A stretch of DNA of 64,000 nt, from positions 124,001-188,000 of the forward strand of contig CAWBDF010000007.1 in NCBI GenBank assembly GCA_963787485.1. Direction: 5' to 3'. The position numbers were made by a program, and so were the translations under genes. The stretch comes from Bog-473 sp963787485 (lineage in GTDB: Bacteria; Actinomycetota; Acidimicrobiia; Acidimicrobiales; RAAP-2). This document shows positions 53,275-61,255 of this stretch, in pieces. The first letter of the stretch is position 1; each line of letters opens with the position of its first letter. Below the pieces are notes generated by a model. That model searched no databases. It was not told the DNA's origin and saw nothing but the letters and a program-made list of their open reading frames with translations.

Positions 53275-54440
53275 ACCCGGGCCGGGCCCAGTGCGACCAA
53301 CTTGTCCGCCACGGCGATGAAGGTCTGCGCGGCCTCGCTGTCGGGATCCTCGGCCACCACCGGGTGGCCCTCATCCCCTCCTTGGCGGACGGCAGGAACG
53401 AGCGGCAGCTGGCCGAGAAGCGGAACCCCGAGATCGGCCGCCAGCGTGGCGCCGCCGCCCGCGCCGAACAGCTCGTAGCGGGTGCCGTCGTCTCCGGTGA
53501 ACCAGCTCATGTTCTCAATCACGCCCCGTACCGACAGTTTCAGACGCCGGGCGGCGAACGCCGAGCGCTGGGCCACGCGCTGGGCCGCGGCCTGCGGGGT
53601 GGTGACCACGACGATCTCGGCCCTGGGCATGACCTCGGCCAGGGTCAGCGCGACGTCGCCCGTGCCCGGCGGCATGTCGACGAGCACGAAGTCTGGCTCA
53701 CCCCAGTAGGCGTCGGTCAGGAACTGCTGGATGGCCTTGTGGAGCATGGGCCCCCGCCAGATGACCGGCTGGTCATCGGGCACGAAATACCCCATGGAGA
53801 GGCACCTGACCCCGTGCGCGGCGGTGGGCACGACAATGTCGCCGATGACGACGGGGTCGTGGTCGGCCCCCAACATCTTGGGCACGGAAAAGCCGTAGAC
53901 GTCGGCATCGAGCAGCCCAACACGATGTCCGGACCGGGCCAGCGCGATGGCCAGGTTGACCGTCACCGTGGACTTCCCGACGCCGCCCTTGCCCGACGAC
54001 ACGCCGATGACCCGGGTCGGCGCCTCGGGGGACAAGAACGCCGGGGCCCCCGCCGCGGCATCGCCGTGCCCGTGCCCGTGTGCATGTGCATGTCCGTGGT
54101 CGTGGTCCTGGCCGTCTCGCTCGGGCCCCGTCTCGGTGCCTGCCACCATGTCAGACCGCAGACGCTGGCACAGGGCCCTTCGTTCCTGATCGCTCATGAC
54201 GACGAATTCGAGGTCCACCTCCTCCACCCCGGGGACAGCGAGCCCCGCGTCGTGGATCGCCTCGGCCAGCTCTTCGAGGCCCGGCCAGGCCGCCACCGGG
54301 AGAGCGACCACCGCATCCATCCGACGTCGGCGTGTGCGCACCGAGCGGACGAAGCCGAGAGTGCCGAGGGTCAGCCCGAGCTCGGGATCCTCGACGCCTC
54401 GCAGCGCCGATTCCGCCTGTGCCTGATCTGGTGCCACCAC
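53247..54440 (-). CDS. Mrp/NBP35-type Fe-S cluster carrier ATPase with His-rich linker
   Basis: A 397-residue ApbC/Mrp P-loop protein. An N-terminal MIP18/DUF59 domain (about 1-90) is joined by a histidine-rich linker (HDHGHAHAHGHGHG, 113-126) to the ATPase domain with Walker A SSGKGGVGKST (148-158), VDMPPGTGDVALTL and the IENMSWF segment. Many Mrp proteins have a CxxC after this point for the bridging cluster; here the site reads TGDDGTRYELFG, with no cysteine. It likely carries or delivers Fe-S clusters. GTG 54440 or the next codon GTG 54437 starts it, and it is divergent from the SufR-like gene. Confidence 0.9.
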   Translation of the reverse strand: MVAPDQAQAESALRGVEDPELGLTLGTLGFVRSVRTRRRRMDAVVALPVAAWPGLEELAEAIHDAGLAVPGVEEVDLEFVVMSDQERRALCQRLRSDMVAGTETGPERDGQDHDHGHAHAHGHGHGDAAAGAPAFLSPEAPTRVIGVSSGKGGVGKSTVTVNLAIALARSGHRVGLLDADVYGFSVPKMLGADHDPVVIGDIVVPTAAHGVRCLSMGYFVPDDQPVIWRGPMLHKAIQQFLTDAYWGEPDFVLVDMPPGTGDVALTLAEVMPRAEIVVVTTPQAAAQRVAQRSAFAARRLKLSVRGVIENMSWFTGDDGTRYELFGAGGGATLAADLGVPLLGQLPLVPAVRQGGDEGHPVVAEDPDSEAAQTFIAVADKLVALGPARVYRKELTLR

Positions 54441-54537
54441 ACTCCTCGTCCCACGGTGCTCGTCTCAACGGGAGCGCCGTCCGGCGCCAGGTGCGCAAGG
54501 GCCGCATCACCCCAGCTGGGGAAGCCGGATCCCTCGG

Positions 54538-54543
54538 TAGACT
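54538..54543 (+). promoter_or_regulatory. -10 element of SufR-like regulator gene
   Basis: TAGACT, seven bases before GTG 54551, no ribosome site; a leaderless-type promoter in the 110 bp between divergent genes. Confidence 0.5.
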
Positions 54544-54550
54544 ACCCAGC

Positions 54551-55294
54551 GTGAGGACGACTCCGATCACCGGGGCCGGCGCGCCCGAAGTCGAACCGGA
54601 CGACGGCCGTTTCAGCGCCGTGGTCGCGGCCGTGTCGGCCGCGTTCGGCGATCCGACACGCCGGGACATCTTCCTGCACGTGCGGGCGGTCCCGGGCAGC
54701 ACGGCGTCCGAGGTTGCCGAGACCTTCTCGCTGCACCCCAACGTGGCGCGCCACCACCTCCAGCGCCTGGTCGACGGGGGCTATCTCTCCGTGCAGACCG
54801 CACGCAACCCGGCGGGCGCCGGGCGACCTTCGCGGCGCTACTCCTGCGTGGAGGAGGACCTCTCCCTCGGCTTGCAACGCCGCGACGATCTCCTGATGCG
54901 ACTGCTGGGCGAGGCGATGCGGCGCCTCGGTCCGGCCGAGGCCGAGGAGATGGCGTCGCTCGTCGGCGAGGAGTACGGAAGGTCCTTGGCGTCGCGCATG
55001 ACTCCGGGGGAGGGACAGCGCACAGTGCGGGCGGCCATGCACGTCGTGGCCGAGACCCTCACGGCCCACGGGTTCGACGCCCACGCCGAGGACCGCGGCG
55101 AGACCACGGCGGTGGTCGCCGAGCAGTGTCCCTTCGGCTCGGCCCCCACCACCAACCCGATCTTGTGCGCGGTGGACCGCGGCATGATCTCTGGCCTCCT
55201 GGCCGGTCTGTGCGGATCGGCGGCACCACAGGCTCTCCCCGTGATGGTGTCCTCGCGGGCTCGCGGCGACGACACCTGTACTGCCTCCGCCTGA
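54551..55294 (+). CDS. SufR-like HTH transcriptional regulator with C-terminal cysteines
   Basis: A 247-residue ArsR/DeoR-type winged-helix regulator. The DNA-binding domain spans about 20-100 (FGDPTRRDIFLHVRA, TASEVAETFSLHPNVARHHL). The C-terminal domain has C193, C206 and C221 (EQCPFGSAP, ILCAVDRG, GLCGSAA), with spacing X12 and X14, like the cysteines that bind [4Fe-4S] in SufR repressors. It lies directly before a cysteine desulfurase gene (6 bp) and divergent from an Fe-S carrier gene. I infer that it senses Fe-S status and represses both sides. The GTG start lies after a -10 element. Confidence 0.75.
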   Translation: MRTTPITGAGAPEVEPDDGRFSAVVAAVSAAFGDPTRRDIFLHVRAVPGSTASEVAETFSLHPNVARHHLQRLVDGGYLSVQTARNPAGAGRPSRRYSCVEEDLSLGLQRRDDLLMRLLGEAMRRLGPAEAEEMASLVGEEYGRSLASRMTPGEGQRTVRAAMHVVAETLTAHGFDAHAEDRGETTAVVAEQCPFGSAPTTNPILCAVDRGMISGLLAGLCGSAAPQALPVMVSSRARGDDTCTASA

Positions 55295-55300
55295 GCCACG

Positions 55301-56449
55301 GTGGCTCGCGCCTACCTCGATCACGCCAGCACGTCACCCCCACGACCTGAGGCACTCGCCGCGCTGACGCGGTGGGCGACCCTCGGTGCGGGCGACCCCG
55401 GCCGCGTCCACCAGGAGGGCCGGACCGTCCGCGCCGCCGTCGAGGAGGCGCGTGAGCAGGTGGCGGGCCTGCTTGGCGTGGCCGGTCGCCAGGTGGTGTT
55501 CACCTCCGGCGGGACCGAGGCGATCAACGCCGCGGCGTGGGGAGCCACCCGGGCCTTCCCCGGGGCGCCCGTGCTGTGTGCCGCGGTCGAGCATTCCGCC
55601 GTGCGCGACGCCTCGACGCGGCTGGCGCCCATCGAGCGACTGGGCGTCGACCTCTCGGGCCGCCTCGACGTCGATTCGCTGGCCGAGCGGCTCCGTTCGC
55701 CGGACCGGCCCCGCCCCGCCCTGGTGCACTGCCAATGGGGCAATCACGAGGTGGGCACCCTTCAACCCGTGGGCGAGGTCGTCGAGCTCTGCCGCCGGAC
55801 GGGAGTCCTTGTCCACGTCGATGCGGCCGCCGCCTGTGGCCACGTGCCCTGCGACCTCGGCGCCCTCGACGCCGACCTGGTGAGCGTCAGTGCGCACAAG
55901 TTCGGTGGCGTACCCGGTGCGGGCGCGCTGGTGGTCCGGCGGGGCACGCGCCTCGATCCCCTGCTGGTCGGCGGCGAGCAGGAGCGGGGACGGCGCGCCG
56001 GGCTCGAGCCCGTGCCCGCGCTGCTGGCCTTCGGTGCCGCTGCCGAGGCGCTGGCCGCCCAGGGCGGCCGAGCCCTGCTCGAGGAGGCCGCAAACGCCCG
56101 AGACCAGCTGCAGGCCATGGTCGACGCCGCTCTCGCCGTCGATGGGGTCGAGGTGGTCGGGCCGCCCTCGCCGACCGATCGACTCCCCCACCTGGTCTGC
56201 CTCGGGGTGCAGGGCGTCGAGGCTGAACCGGTGCTCATCGGGCTCGACCGGGCGGGGGTGGCCGTGCATTCCGGCTCGGCCTGCTCCTCGGAGAGCATCG
56301 AGCCTTCTCCCGTCCTCGAAGCCATGGGTGTCGACCCCAGCCATTCACTTCGGGTGAGCGTGGGGTGGAGCACCTCGGCGGCCGACTGCGCCGCGTTCGC
56401 CGCCTCCTTCGCCACCGTGGTCGGCGAGCTGCGGGCGCTACGGGGCTGA
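55301..56449 (+). CDS. Cysteine desulfurase (NifS/IscS-like)
   Basis: A 382-residue PLP enzyme that removes sulfur from cysteine for Fe-S clusters and thio-modifications. YLDHASTSPPRPEAL opens the fold; H98 stacks on PLP, D174 in VHVDAAAACG pairs with its nitrogen, K200 in SAHKFGG forms the Schiff base, and the sulfur-carrying Cys is C328 in SGSACSSES. The CSS loop is of the long IscS/NifS class I type. GTG 55301 is six bases after the regulator stop. The end overlaps the CcmI-like gene tail to tail by 12 bp. It could also be the MnmA-linked desulfurase. Confidence 0.92.
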   Translation: MARAYLDHASTSPPRPEALAALTRWATLGAGDPGRVHQEGRTVRAAVEEAREQVAGLLGVAGRQVVFTSGGTEAINAAAWGATRAFPGAPVLCAAVEHSAVRDASTRLAPIERLGVDLSGRLDVDSLAERLRSPDRPRPALVHCQWGNHEVGTLQPVGEVVELCRRTGVLVHVDAAAACGHVPCDLGALDADLVSVSAHKFGGVPGAGALVVRRGTRLDPLLVGGEQERGRRAGLEPVPALLAFGAAAEALAAQGGRALLEEAANARDQLQAMVDAALAVDGVEVVGPPSPTDRLPHLVCLGVQGVEAEPVLIGLDRAGVAVHSGSACSSESIEPSPVLEAMGVDPSHSLRVSVGWSTSAADCAAFAASFATVVGELRALRG

Positions 56450-57391
56450 CGTCGTCGCGGTAGTGCTGGCGAACGCGGGCGGGATGGGCTTCCCCGCCCC
56501 CCGATAGGCGCCGGCCACCAGCGGGGCCACCTGCGCCAGCTCGCCCGCGGGAGGGCCGTCAGCCAGGAAGTCGTCGAACTGCGCCGCCGCAGCGGCATCG
56601 TTGTGGTCCTGGTTCTCGAGGACCAGTCCATCGAAGAGGTGTGCCTCGTAGTAGGTCGGCGCGTCCTTCACCGCCGTCTCGATTTCGGACCGTCCGATCC
56701 GCGCCAGAGAGCCCACATGGGCGGAAGACCCAATGTCCCACTGCAGGTATCCGGCATAGGCGAGCGCGGCGGGGTTGGAGGGATCCTCGCTGAGCACCTT
56801 GTCGTAGAGCTCGAGCGCGGCCTTGGCGTTCCCCTCGTTGTTGAGGGCCAGCGCCTGGCGCAGCTGTTGCTCGATCGTCTGCGCCTGCGAGAGCGTCACA
56901 CTGCCCGAGGACGACTGACCGGCCTGGCGCGACGCCACGAAGTGCGTCACGAGGATCACGCCGCCGGCCACGATGAGCAGGCACGCGGCAACGATCCCGA
57001 CCGGGCCCCACCACGGCCGCGGCCGGGGGGCCGGATCGCTCGGCGACGCGTCCGGATCTCCCCTCGACACCGCACCGGAGCCACGTCGCACGGCGCCACC
57101 GGCGCCACGTCGCACGGCGCCACCGGAGCCACGTCGCACGGCGCCACCGGAGCCACGTCGCACAGCCGGATCCGGTCCGAGCAATGCCAGCTCGGCTTCG
57201 ACCTCGACGAGCTTCGCCGTGTCCCGGGCCACCAAGGCGGCGTGGTCCTGGTCGGACAGGTCGCCCGCCACATGCTCGCGGTCCGCGTCCTCGAGCGAAC
57301 GGCGCAGGAAGTCGCGCTCGTCGCTGAGGTGCCAGCGGTCGTCCGCTTCGTGCCGCCCCCCGCGTGCCGGCGCCATCCCACCGGCCGTCAC
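56438..57391 (-). CDS. CcmI-like TPR protein of cytochrome c maturation
   Basis: A 317-residue protein: acidic N-terminus with a SDERDFLRRSLEDADREH coiled segment resembling the CcmI/CycH start, a Gly-Arg repeat linker (VRRGSGGA units, about 78-110), one membrane helix (GIVAACLLIVAGGVILVTHF, about 132-151) and a periplasmic-side TPR region (LRQALALNNEGNAKAALELYDKVL and following). CcmI proteins hold apocytochrome c for the haem lyase. It is the last gene of the ccm operon, and GTG 57391 overlaps the ccmH stop. Confidence 0.75.
   Translation of the reverse strand: MTAGGMAPARGGRHEADDRWHLSDERDFLRRSLEDADREHVAGDLSDQDHAALVARDTAKLVEVEAELALLGPDPAVRRGSGGAVRRGSGGAVRRGAGGAVRRGSGAVSRGDPDASPSDPAPRPRPWWGPVGIVAACLLIVAGGVILVTHFVASRQAGQSSSGSVTLSQAQTIEQQLRQALALNNEGNAKAALELYDKVLSEDPSNPAALAYAGYLQWDIGSSAHVGSLARIGRSEIETAVKDAPTYYEAHLFDGLVLENQDHNDAAAAAQFDDFLADGPPAGELAQVAPLVAGAYRGAGKPIPPAFASTTATTSAP
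57073..57165. repeat. 24-bp tandem repeat inside the CcmI-like gene
   Basis: CACCGGAGCCACGTCGCACG followed by GCGC is repeated from 57073, 57097, 57121 and 57145 (last copy partial; one substitution in the second). It encodes 8-residue AVRRGSGG units on the minus strand in a flexible linker before the membrane helix. Confidence 0.9.
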
Positions 57392-57906
57392 GACACCGGC
57401 TCCCCGCTCCGCTCGCTGCGCCCCTCCCCAGAGGGTCCGCCCACGCGGGCTCCCCCACTCTCGGACGTCTCGGTGGGCGTGAGCGCGGCGAACGCCCGGC
57501 TCCGCCGCCAGAAGACGACCCCCACCGCGGCCACCGCACCGGCTCCGAGCACCAGAGGGACGACCCAGATGATCGGAATGCCCCCCGTGTCCGGAGGGAG
57601 TAGCAAGATCGTCTGGCCGTACTCGGACACCAACACCTGGTCGATCTGGGCCGCCGACCGCCCCTCGGCCACCAATTGCTCAATCTGGCGCCGAGCGGCA
57701 ATGGCCGTTGTGGCGTTGGACTGGGCCACCGAGAGGTCCGTGCACGAGGGGCAGCGAACTCCTGCCTCAATGGAGGCCGCCTTCTGCGAGGCGGTCGGAG
57801 GGGCGGACTCGAACACTCCGCTCCCGACGCCCAACGCGACGCCGAGCACCACGAGCGGGAGCGCCACGCGGACCCAGAGGGGCAGCCGACGGCCGCGCTC
57901 AGCCAC
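57388..57906 (-). CDS. ccmH: Cytochrome c-type biogenesis protein CcmH
   Basis: A 172-residue membrane protein that reduces apocytochrome cysteines. GTG 57906 follows AGGAG; an N-terminal helix (LPLVVLGVALGVGSG) leads to the redox motif GVRCPSCTDLSVAQSN (C52, C55), then the conserved LVAEGRSAAQI / VLVSEYG block and a second helix (IIWVVPLVLGAGAVAAVG). The canonical motif is RCxxC, fully matched. The start lies within the end of ccmG. Confidence 0.9.
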   Translation of the reverse strand: MAERGRRLPLWVRVALPLVVLGVALGVGSGVFESAPPTASQKAASIEAGVRCPSCTDLSVAQSNATTAIAARRQIEQLVAEGRSAAQIDQVLVSEYGQTILLLPPDTGGIPIIWVVPLVLGAGAVAAVGVVFWRRSRAFAALTPTETSESGGARVGGPSGEGRSERSGEPVS

Positions 57907-58480
57907 CTGGGGCCCGCTCCTGTGCCGTCCACGCCGCCCGGGCCGCGGCAATGGCGCTATCGAGGTTCTTCTGGGTGGCCGGGCCGATCAGCGCCTCGGC
58001 CACGCGCCCTGCCGGGTCGACCACGAACGAGGTGGGAGGTGCGGTCACCCCGTAGTGCTCGGCAATGGTTCCTTCCGGATCGGCGACGGCAGGCCACAGG
58101 TCGCCGTTCTCCCGGAGGAAGCGGCGCGCGGTCGAGAGAGTGTCGTGGAACACGACGCTGACCATGTCGGCCCCGTCCGCCCGGTGCGACTGCTCGTACG
58201 CAAACCGCGACAGGTCGGGCGCCTCCTCCTGGCACGGTGTGCACCAGCTGGCGAAGAAGTTGACCACCACGAAGTGGCCGCGCCAGCGTTCCAAGGTCAC
58301 CGGCGCGCCGGTCATGAGGTCGGGCCCGGCCACGGCCGGCGCGGGGTGGCCCAGCAGCGGGCTCGACACCGCGGTGGCCTCCTGCGGCGTACGGGTGGCC
58401 AGGACCACCCCGACGGCCACCAGGGCGACGAGGACGAGACCCGCCAGCCAACGGATGGGGTGGCCCAGACGGGACCTCAC
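57899..58480 (-). CDS. ccmG: Thiol:disulfide oxidoreductase CcmG/DsbE
   Basis: A 193-residue membrane-tethered thioredoxin-like protein. One helix (LAGLVLVALVAVGVVLATR, about 12-30) is followed by a thioredoxin fold with ASWCTPCQEE (C80, C83) and the cis-Pro region TAPPTSFVVDPAG. It keeps apocytochrome c haem-binding cysteines reduced. GTG 58480 overlaps the ccmF stop as GTGA, so the start is well fixed. Confidence 0.92.
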   Translation of the reverse strand: MRSRLGHPIRWLAGLVLVALVAVGVVLATRTPQEATAVSSPLLGHPAPAVAGPDLMTGAPVTLERWRGHFVVVNFFASWCTPCQEEAPDLSRFAYEQSHRADGADMVSVVFHDTLSTARRFLRENGDLWPAVADPEGTIAEHYGVTAPPTSFVVDPAGRVAEALIGPATQKNLDSAIAAARAAWTAQERAPGG

Positions 58481-60561
58481 GCCGGCTCCGTCCCGCGGGC
58501 GACCAGCGCACCGACCGGCTCGCTCACCTCGCGACGTGAGCCCGGCGACGCCGGCGCCTCGGTCACCAGCTCCGAAGTGGCCGACACCGGGTCGGTGGTC
58601 TTGCGGCGAGAGCCCGGAACGAGCGCCAGGAGGCCCCCGACCCCGATGAGGAGTCCGCCGGCCCACAACCAGGCCACCAGTGGCTCGACCACCACTCCGA
58701 TGCCGACCGAACCCGCCGGCAGATTGGCGATGGCCTGGTTGCCCGACGTCGCTCCGAGGCCACCGACGGCGTCGAACGTGAGATAGACGTCGTCGAAGAA
58801 CCCCGAGTCGATGGCCGGCGTCCCCACCACCGACAGCGCGCTTCCGAAACTCGTCGTGGCGGGCGTGAACGTTGAACCGTCGACCCTGACCAGCGCCTCG
58901 TTGGACGTGCGCGACGGCGAGGTCACCGTGCGCAACCCCTCGAACGCGAAGCGGTGCCCGTCGTAGGTCACGACGGTGCCTCGATGAAGGGCCAGCTCGC
59001 CCTGGTGGCGGTACGAGGTAGCCGCCACGACGCCCACCGCCAGCACGACCACCCCGAGGTGCACGATCATGCCGCCGTTGGCCCGTCCCACCAGACCGCG
59101 CCACCAACCGACGCGGCGGGTCCGGGCCGCGCCCACCGACAGGACCAGGGCACGCCCGGCGCTGGCACCGGCCATGGCCGCGAGACCGAACCCGACGAGG
59201 GTCGCCGTGCCACGCAGGCCGGCCACCACGCAGACCACCACCGTGGCGACGCCGATCCAGACCGGGACGACCAGCCGTTGCCAGAGGACGGCTCCGCTCA
59301 TCTTGCGCCAGCTCAGCGCGGGAGCCATCGCCATCAAGAACAGCAAGGTGAGGCCGGCCGGGACGGCGACGGTGTCGAAGAACGGGGCGCCGACCGTCAC
59401 CTGCTGCTGCGTGAGCGCTTCGTACAGCAGGGGGTACACGGTCCCCAGCAGCACCACGAACGCGAAGCCGACGAACAGCACGTTGTTGAGTAGGAAGGCG
59501 CCTTCTCGTCCGAGCGGCGCGTCGATCCCGCCCGGCGAGCGCAGCCGGTCGCCCCGCCAGGCGATGAGCCCGAAGCCGACGATGACCACGACGAAGAAGA
59601 ATCCGATGAGCAGCGGTCCGAGGGACGACTGGGAGAAGGCGTGGACCGAAGTGATCACTCCGGACCGGGTGAGGAACGTCCCGAGGATGGTCAGGGCGAA
59701 CGTGGCGATCGACAACGAGAGGTTCCACACCCGCATGAGCCCGCGGCGTTCTTGGACCAGGACCGAGTGCAGATACGCCGTGCCGCACAACCAGGGAAGC
59801 AGAGCGGCGTTCTCGACGGGGTCCCAGCCCCAGAACCCGCCCCATCCGAGCACCTGGTACGACCACCACGCACCGAGCACGATCCCGACCGAAAGGAAGG
59901 TGAAGGCGACCAAGGTCCAACGACGGCACTCCATCTGCCAGCGGTCACCGACACGACCGGTGGCCAGCATGCCGATGGCGAAGGCGAAGGGCACGGTGAA
60001 CCCGACGAAACCGGCATAGAGCAGCGGGGGGTGGATGGCGACGAGCGGGTTGTCCTGCAGGAGCGAATTCGGCCCGAGCCCCTGGGTCACTCCCGACGTC
60101 GTGAGGAAGGGATTGGCCGGCCCCACCATGAGCCCGAAGAAGAACGCCGAGACGGCGTAGAGCACGAGCGTGGCCCAGCGGACGACCGGGTCGGCAGCCT
60201 GCCGCCGGTAGCGCCACACGAAGACGGTGGAGACGATCGACAGGATCAGGCCCCACAGCAGGATGGACCCGGCCAACGCCGACCACATCCCGGTGAGCGA
60301 GTAGAGCAGTGGGGTCACCGAGCTGTTGTTCTCGGCCACGAACACCAACGCGAAGTCGTGGGTGACCAGCGTGTGCTCCATCGCCACGGTCGCGAGGACG
60401 CCGCCGACGAGCATGACCGGTGCCAGCAACCGCCCGTCGGTGCTCCGACGCTGCCCCGCTCCGCCGCGCCGCACCAGTCCCGATGCCACGACGGCGATCC
60501 CGGCGATGCTGGCCACGAAAGCCAGCCAGACGCCGATCGTCCCGAGAGTCGCGTCGGCCAT
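58477..60561 (-). CDS. ccmF: Cytochrome c haem lyase subunit CcmF
   Basis: A 694-residue multi-helix membrane protein. The haem-handling WWD domain is WGGFWGWDPVENAALLPWL (240-258), and conserved periplasmic histidines include H177 in AIHPPLLYAG. Fifteen or so helices and the large C-terminal loop are typical. It takes haem from CcmE and attaches it to apocytochrome with CcmH. Its ATG shares one base with the ccmE stop. Confidence 0.96.
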   Translation of the reverse strand: MADATLGTIGVWLAFVASIAGIAVVASGLVRRGGAGQRRSTDGRLLAPVMLVGGVLATVAMEHTLVTHDFALVFVAENNSSVTPLLYSLTGMWSALAGSILLWGLILSIVSTVFVWRYRRQAADPVVRWATLVLYAVSAFFFGLMVGPANPFLTTSGVTQGLGPNSLLQDNPLVAIHPPLLYAGFVGFTVPFAFAIGMLATGRVGDRWQMECRRWTLVAFTFLSVGIVLGAWWSYQVLGWGGFWGWDPVENAALLPWLCGTAYLHSVLVQERRGLMRVWNLSLSIATFALTILGTFLTRSGVITSVHAFSQSSLGPLLIGFFFVVVIVGFGLIAWRGDRLRSPGGIDAPLGREGAFLLNNVLFVGFAFVVLLGTVYPLLYEALTQQQVTVGAPFFDTVAVPAGLTLLFLMAMAPALSWRKMSGAVLWQRLVVPVWIGVATVVVCVVAGLRGTATLVGFGLAAMAGASAGRALVLSVGAARTRRVGWWRGLVGRANGGMIVHLGVVVLAVGVVAATSYRHQGELALHRGTVVTYDGHRFAFEGLRTVTSPSRTSNEALVRVDGSTFTPATTSFGSALSVVGTPAIDSGFFDDVYLTFDAVGGLGATSGNQAIANLPAGSVGIGVVVEPLVAWLWAGGLLIGVGGLLALVPGSRRKTTDPVSATSELVTEAPASPGSRREVSEPVGALVARGTEPA

Positions 60562-61094
60562 CAGCAGACAGGTCCGGTCGCCCGGGCCACCCGGCCGGGG
60601 TACGCAGCCGCGTAGGTCGCGCTGTGCTTGACCAAGATGGAGTTCGACACGAACAGGTTCGACCTGTCGGAGGTGAAGTGGCCCACCACCACGACGGGGA
60701 TCCGGGCCTGGAAGAGGCCGGGCGGGCTTCCGGTGTTGGTCACGTGCACGACGTGCGGTCGCTGGCAGATGTCGAAGTCGGTCCCGAGCGCCGTGGCGCG
60801 AATGGTCCCCGGAACGACCGTCCCCTCCAGACGGAAGTTCGTTGTTCCCAGCGAGACCCGATGTGCGTAGGCCTGGTCGATCGTGTCGAAGTAGTCGAGC
60901 GAGCTCCCGAGACCTTCGACGAGGAGGAACGTCAGCGCGGCGGCCAGAACGACGAACACCACCACGACCCGCCTGCTGGTCCGCCGTCGCGAGGGCCCGG
61001 GCACGGATGCTCCTTGCCCGAAGGGGGGCGGAGTGGGCGGCGGAGTGGGCGGCGGGCTGGACGGCGGGCTGGGCTCGGTGGTGGTGCGGCTCAC
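60561..61094 (-). CDS. ccmE: Cytochrome c maturation haem chaperone CcmE
   Basis: A 177-residue membrane-anchored haem chaperone. A proline-rich tail (PPPTPPPTPPP) precedes the helix (VVVVFVVLAAALTFLLVEG, 43-61) and the OB-fold domain. The haem-attachment motif is LVKHSATY, with H157 and Y161, the standard HxxxY form; some bacteria and archaea have Cys here. The tail after Tyr161 is short. It overlaps ccmF and ccmD. Confidence 0.9.
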   Translation of the reverse strand: MSRTTTEPSPPSSPPPTPPPTPPPFGQGASVPGPSRRRTSRRVVVVFVVLAAALTFLLVEGLGSSLDYFDTIDQAYAHRVSLGTTNFRLEGTVVPGTIRATALGTDFDICQRPHVVHVTNTGSPPGLFQARIPVVVVGHFTSDRSNLFVSNSILVKHSATYAAAYPGRVARATGPVC

Positions 61095-61255
61095 GGGCGC
61101 TCGCCGCGCGCTGCGGCGTCCCCGCCGGCAGCAGGGATCTCTCGTCCCGACGTGCGCACGGCCCGTTCCCAGCGCCGGCGGCGCAGCACCAGGATGAGCG
61201 CGTACACGAACAGTGCGCCCAGGGCCACGGCGTAGCCGGCGTCGACGTAACTCAT
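61091..61255 (-). CDS. ccmD: CcmD-like small membrane protein
   Basis: A 54-residue protein with one N-terminal helix (YAVALGALFVYALILVL) followed by RRRRWERAVR, the usual CcmD form: a short helix with a basic cytoplasmic tail. CcmD frees haem-loaded CcmE from CcmABC. ATG 61255 overlaps the ccmC stop, and the gene ends in the start of ccmE. It is small enough to be missed by automatic annotation. Confidence 0.75.
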   Translation of the reverse strand: MSYVDAGYAVALGALFVYALILVLRRRRWERAVRTSGREIPAAGGDAAARGERP

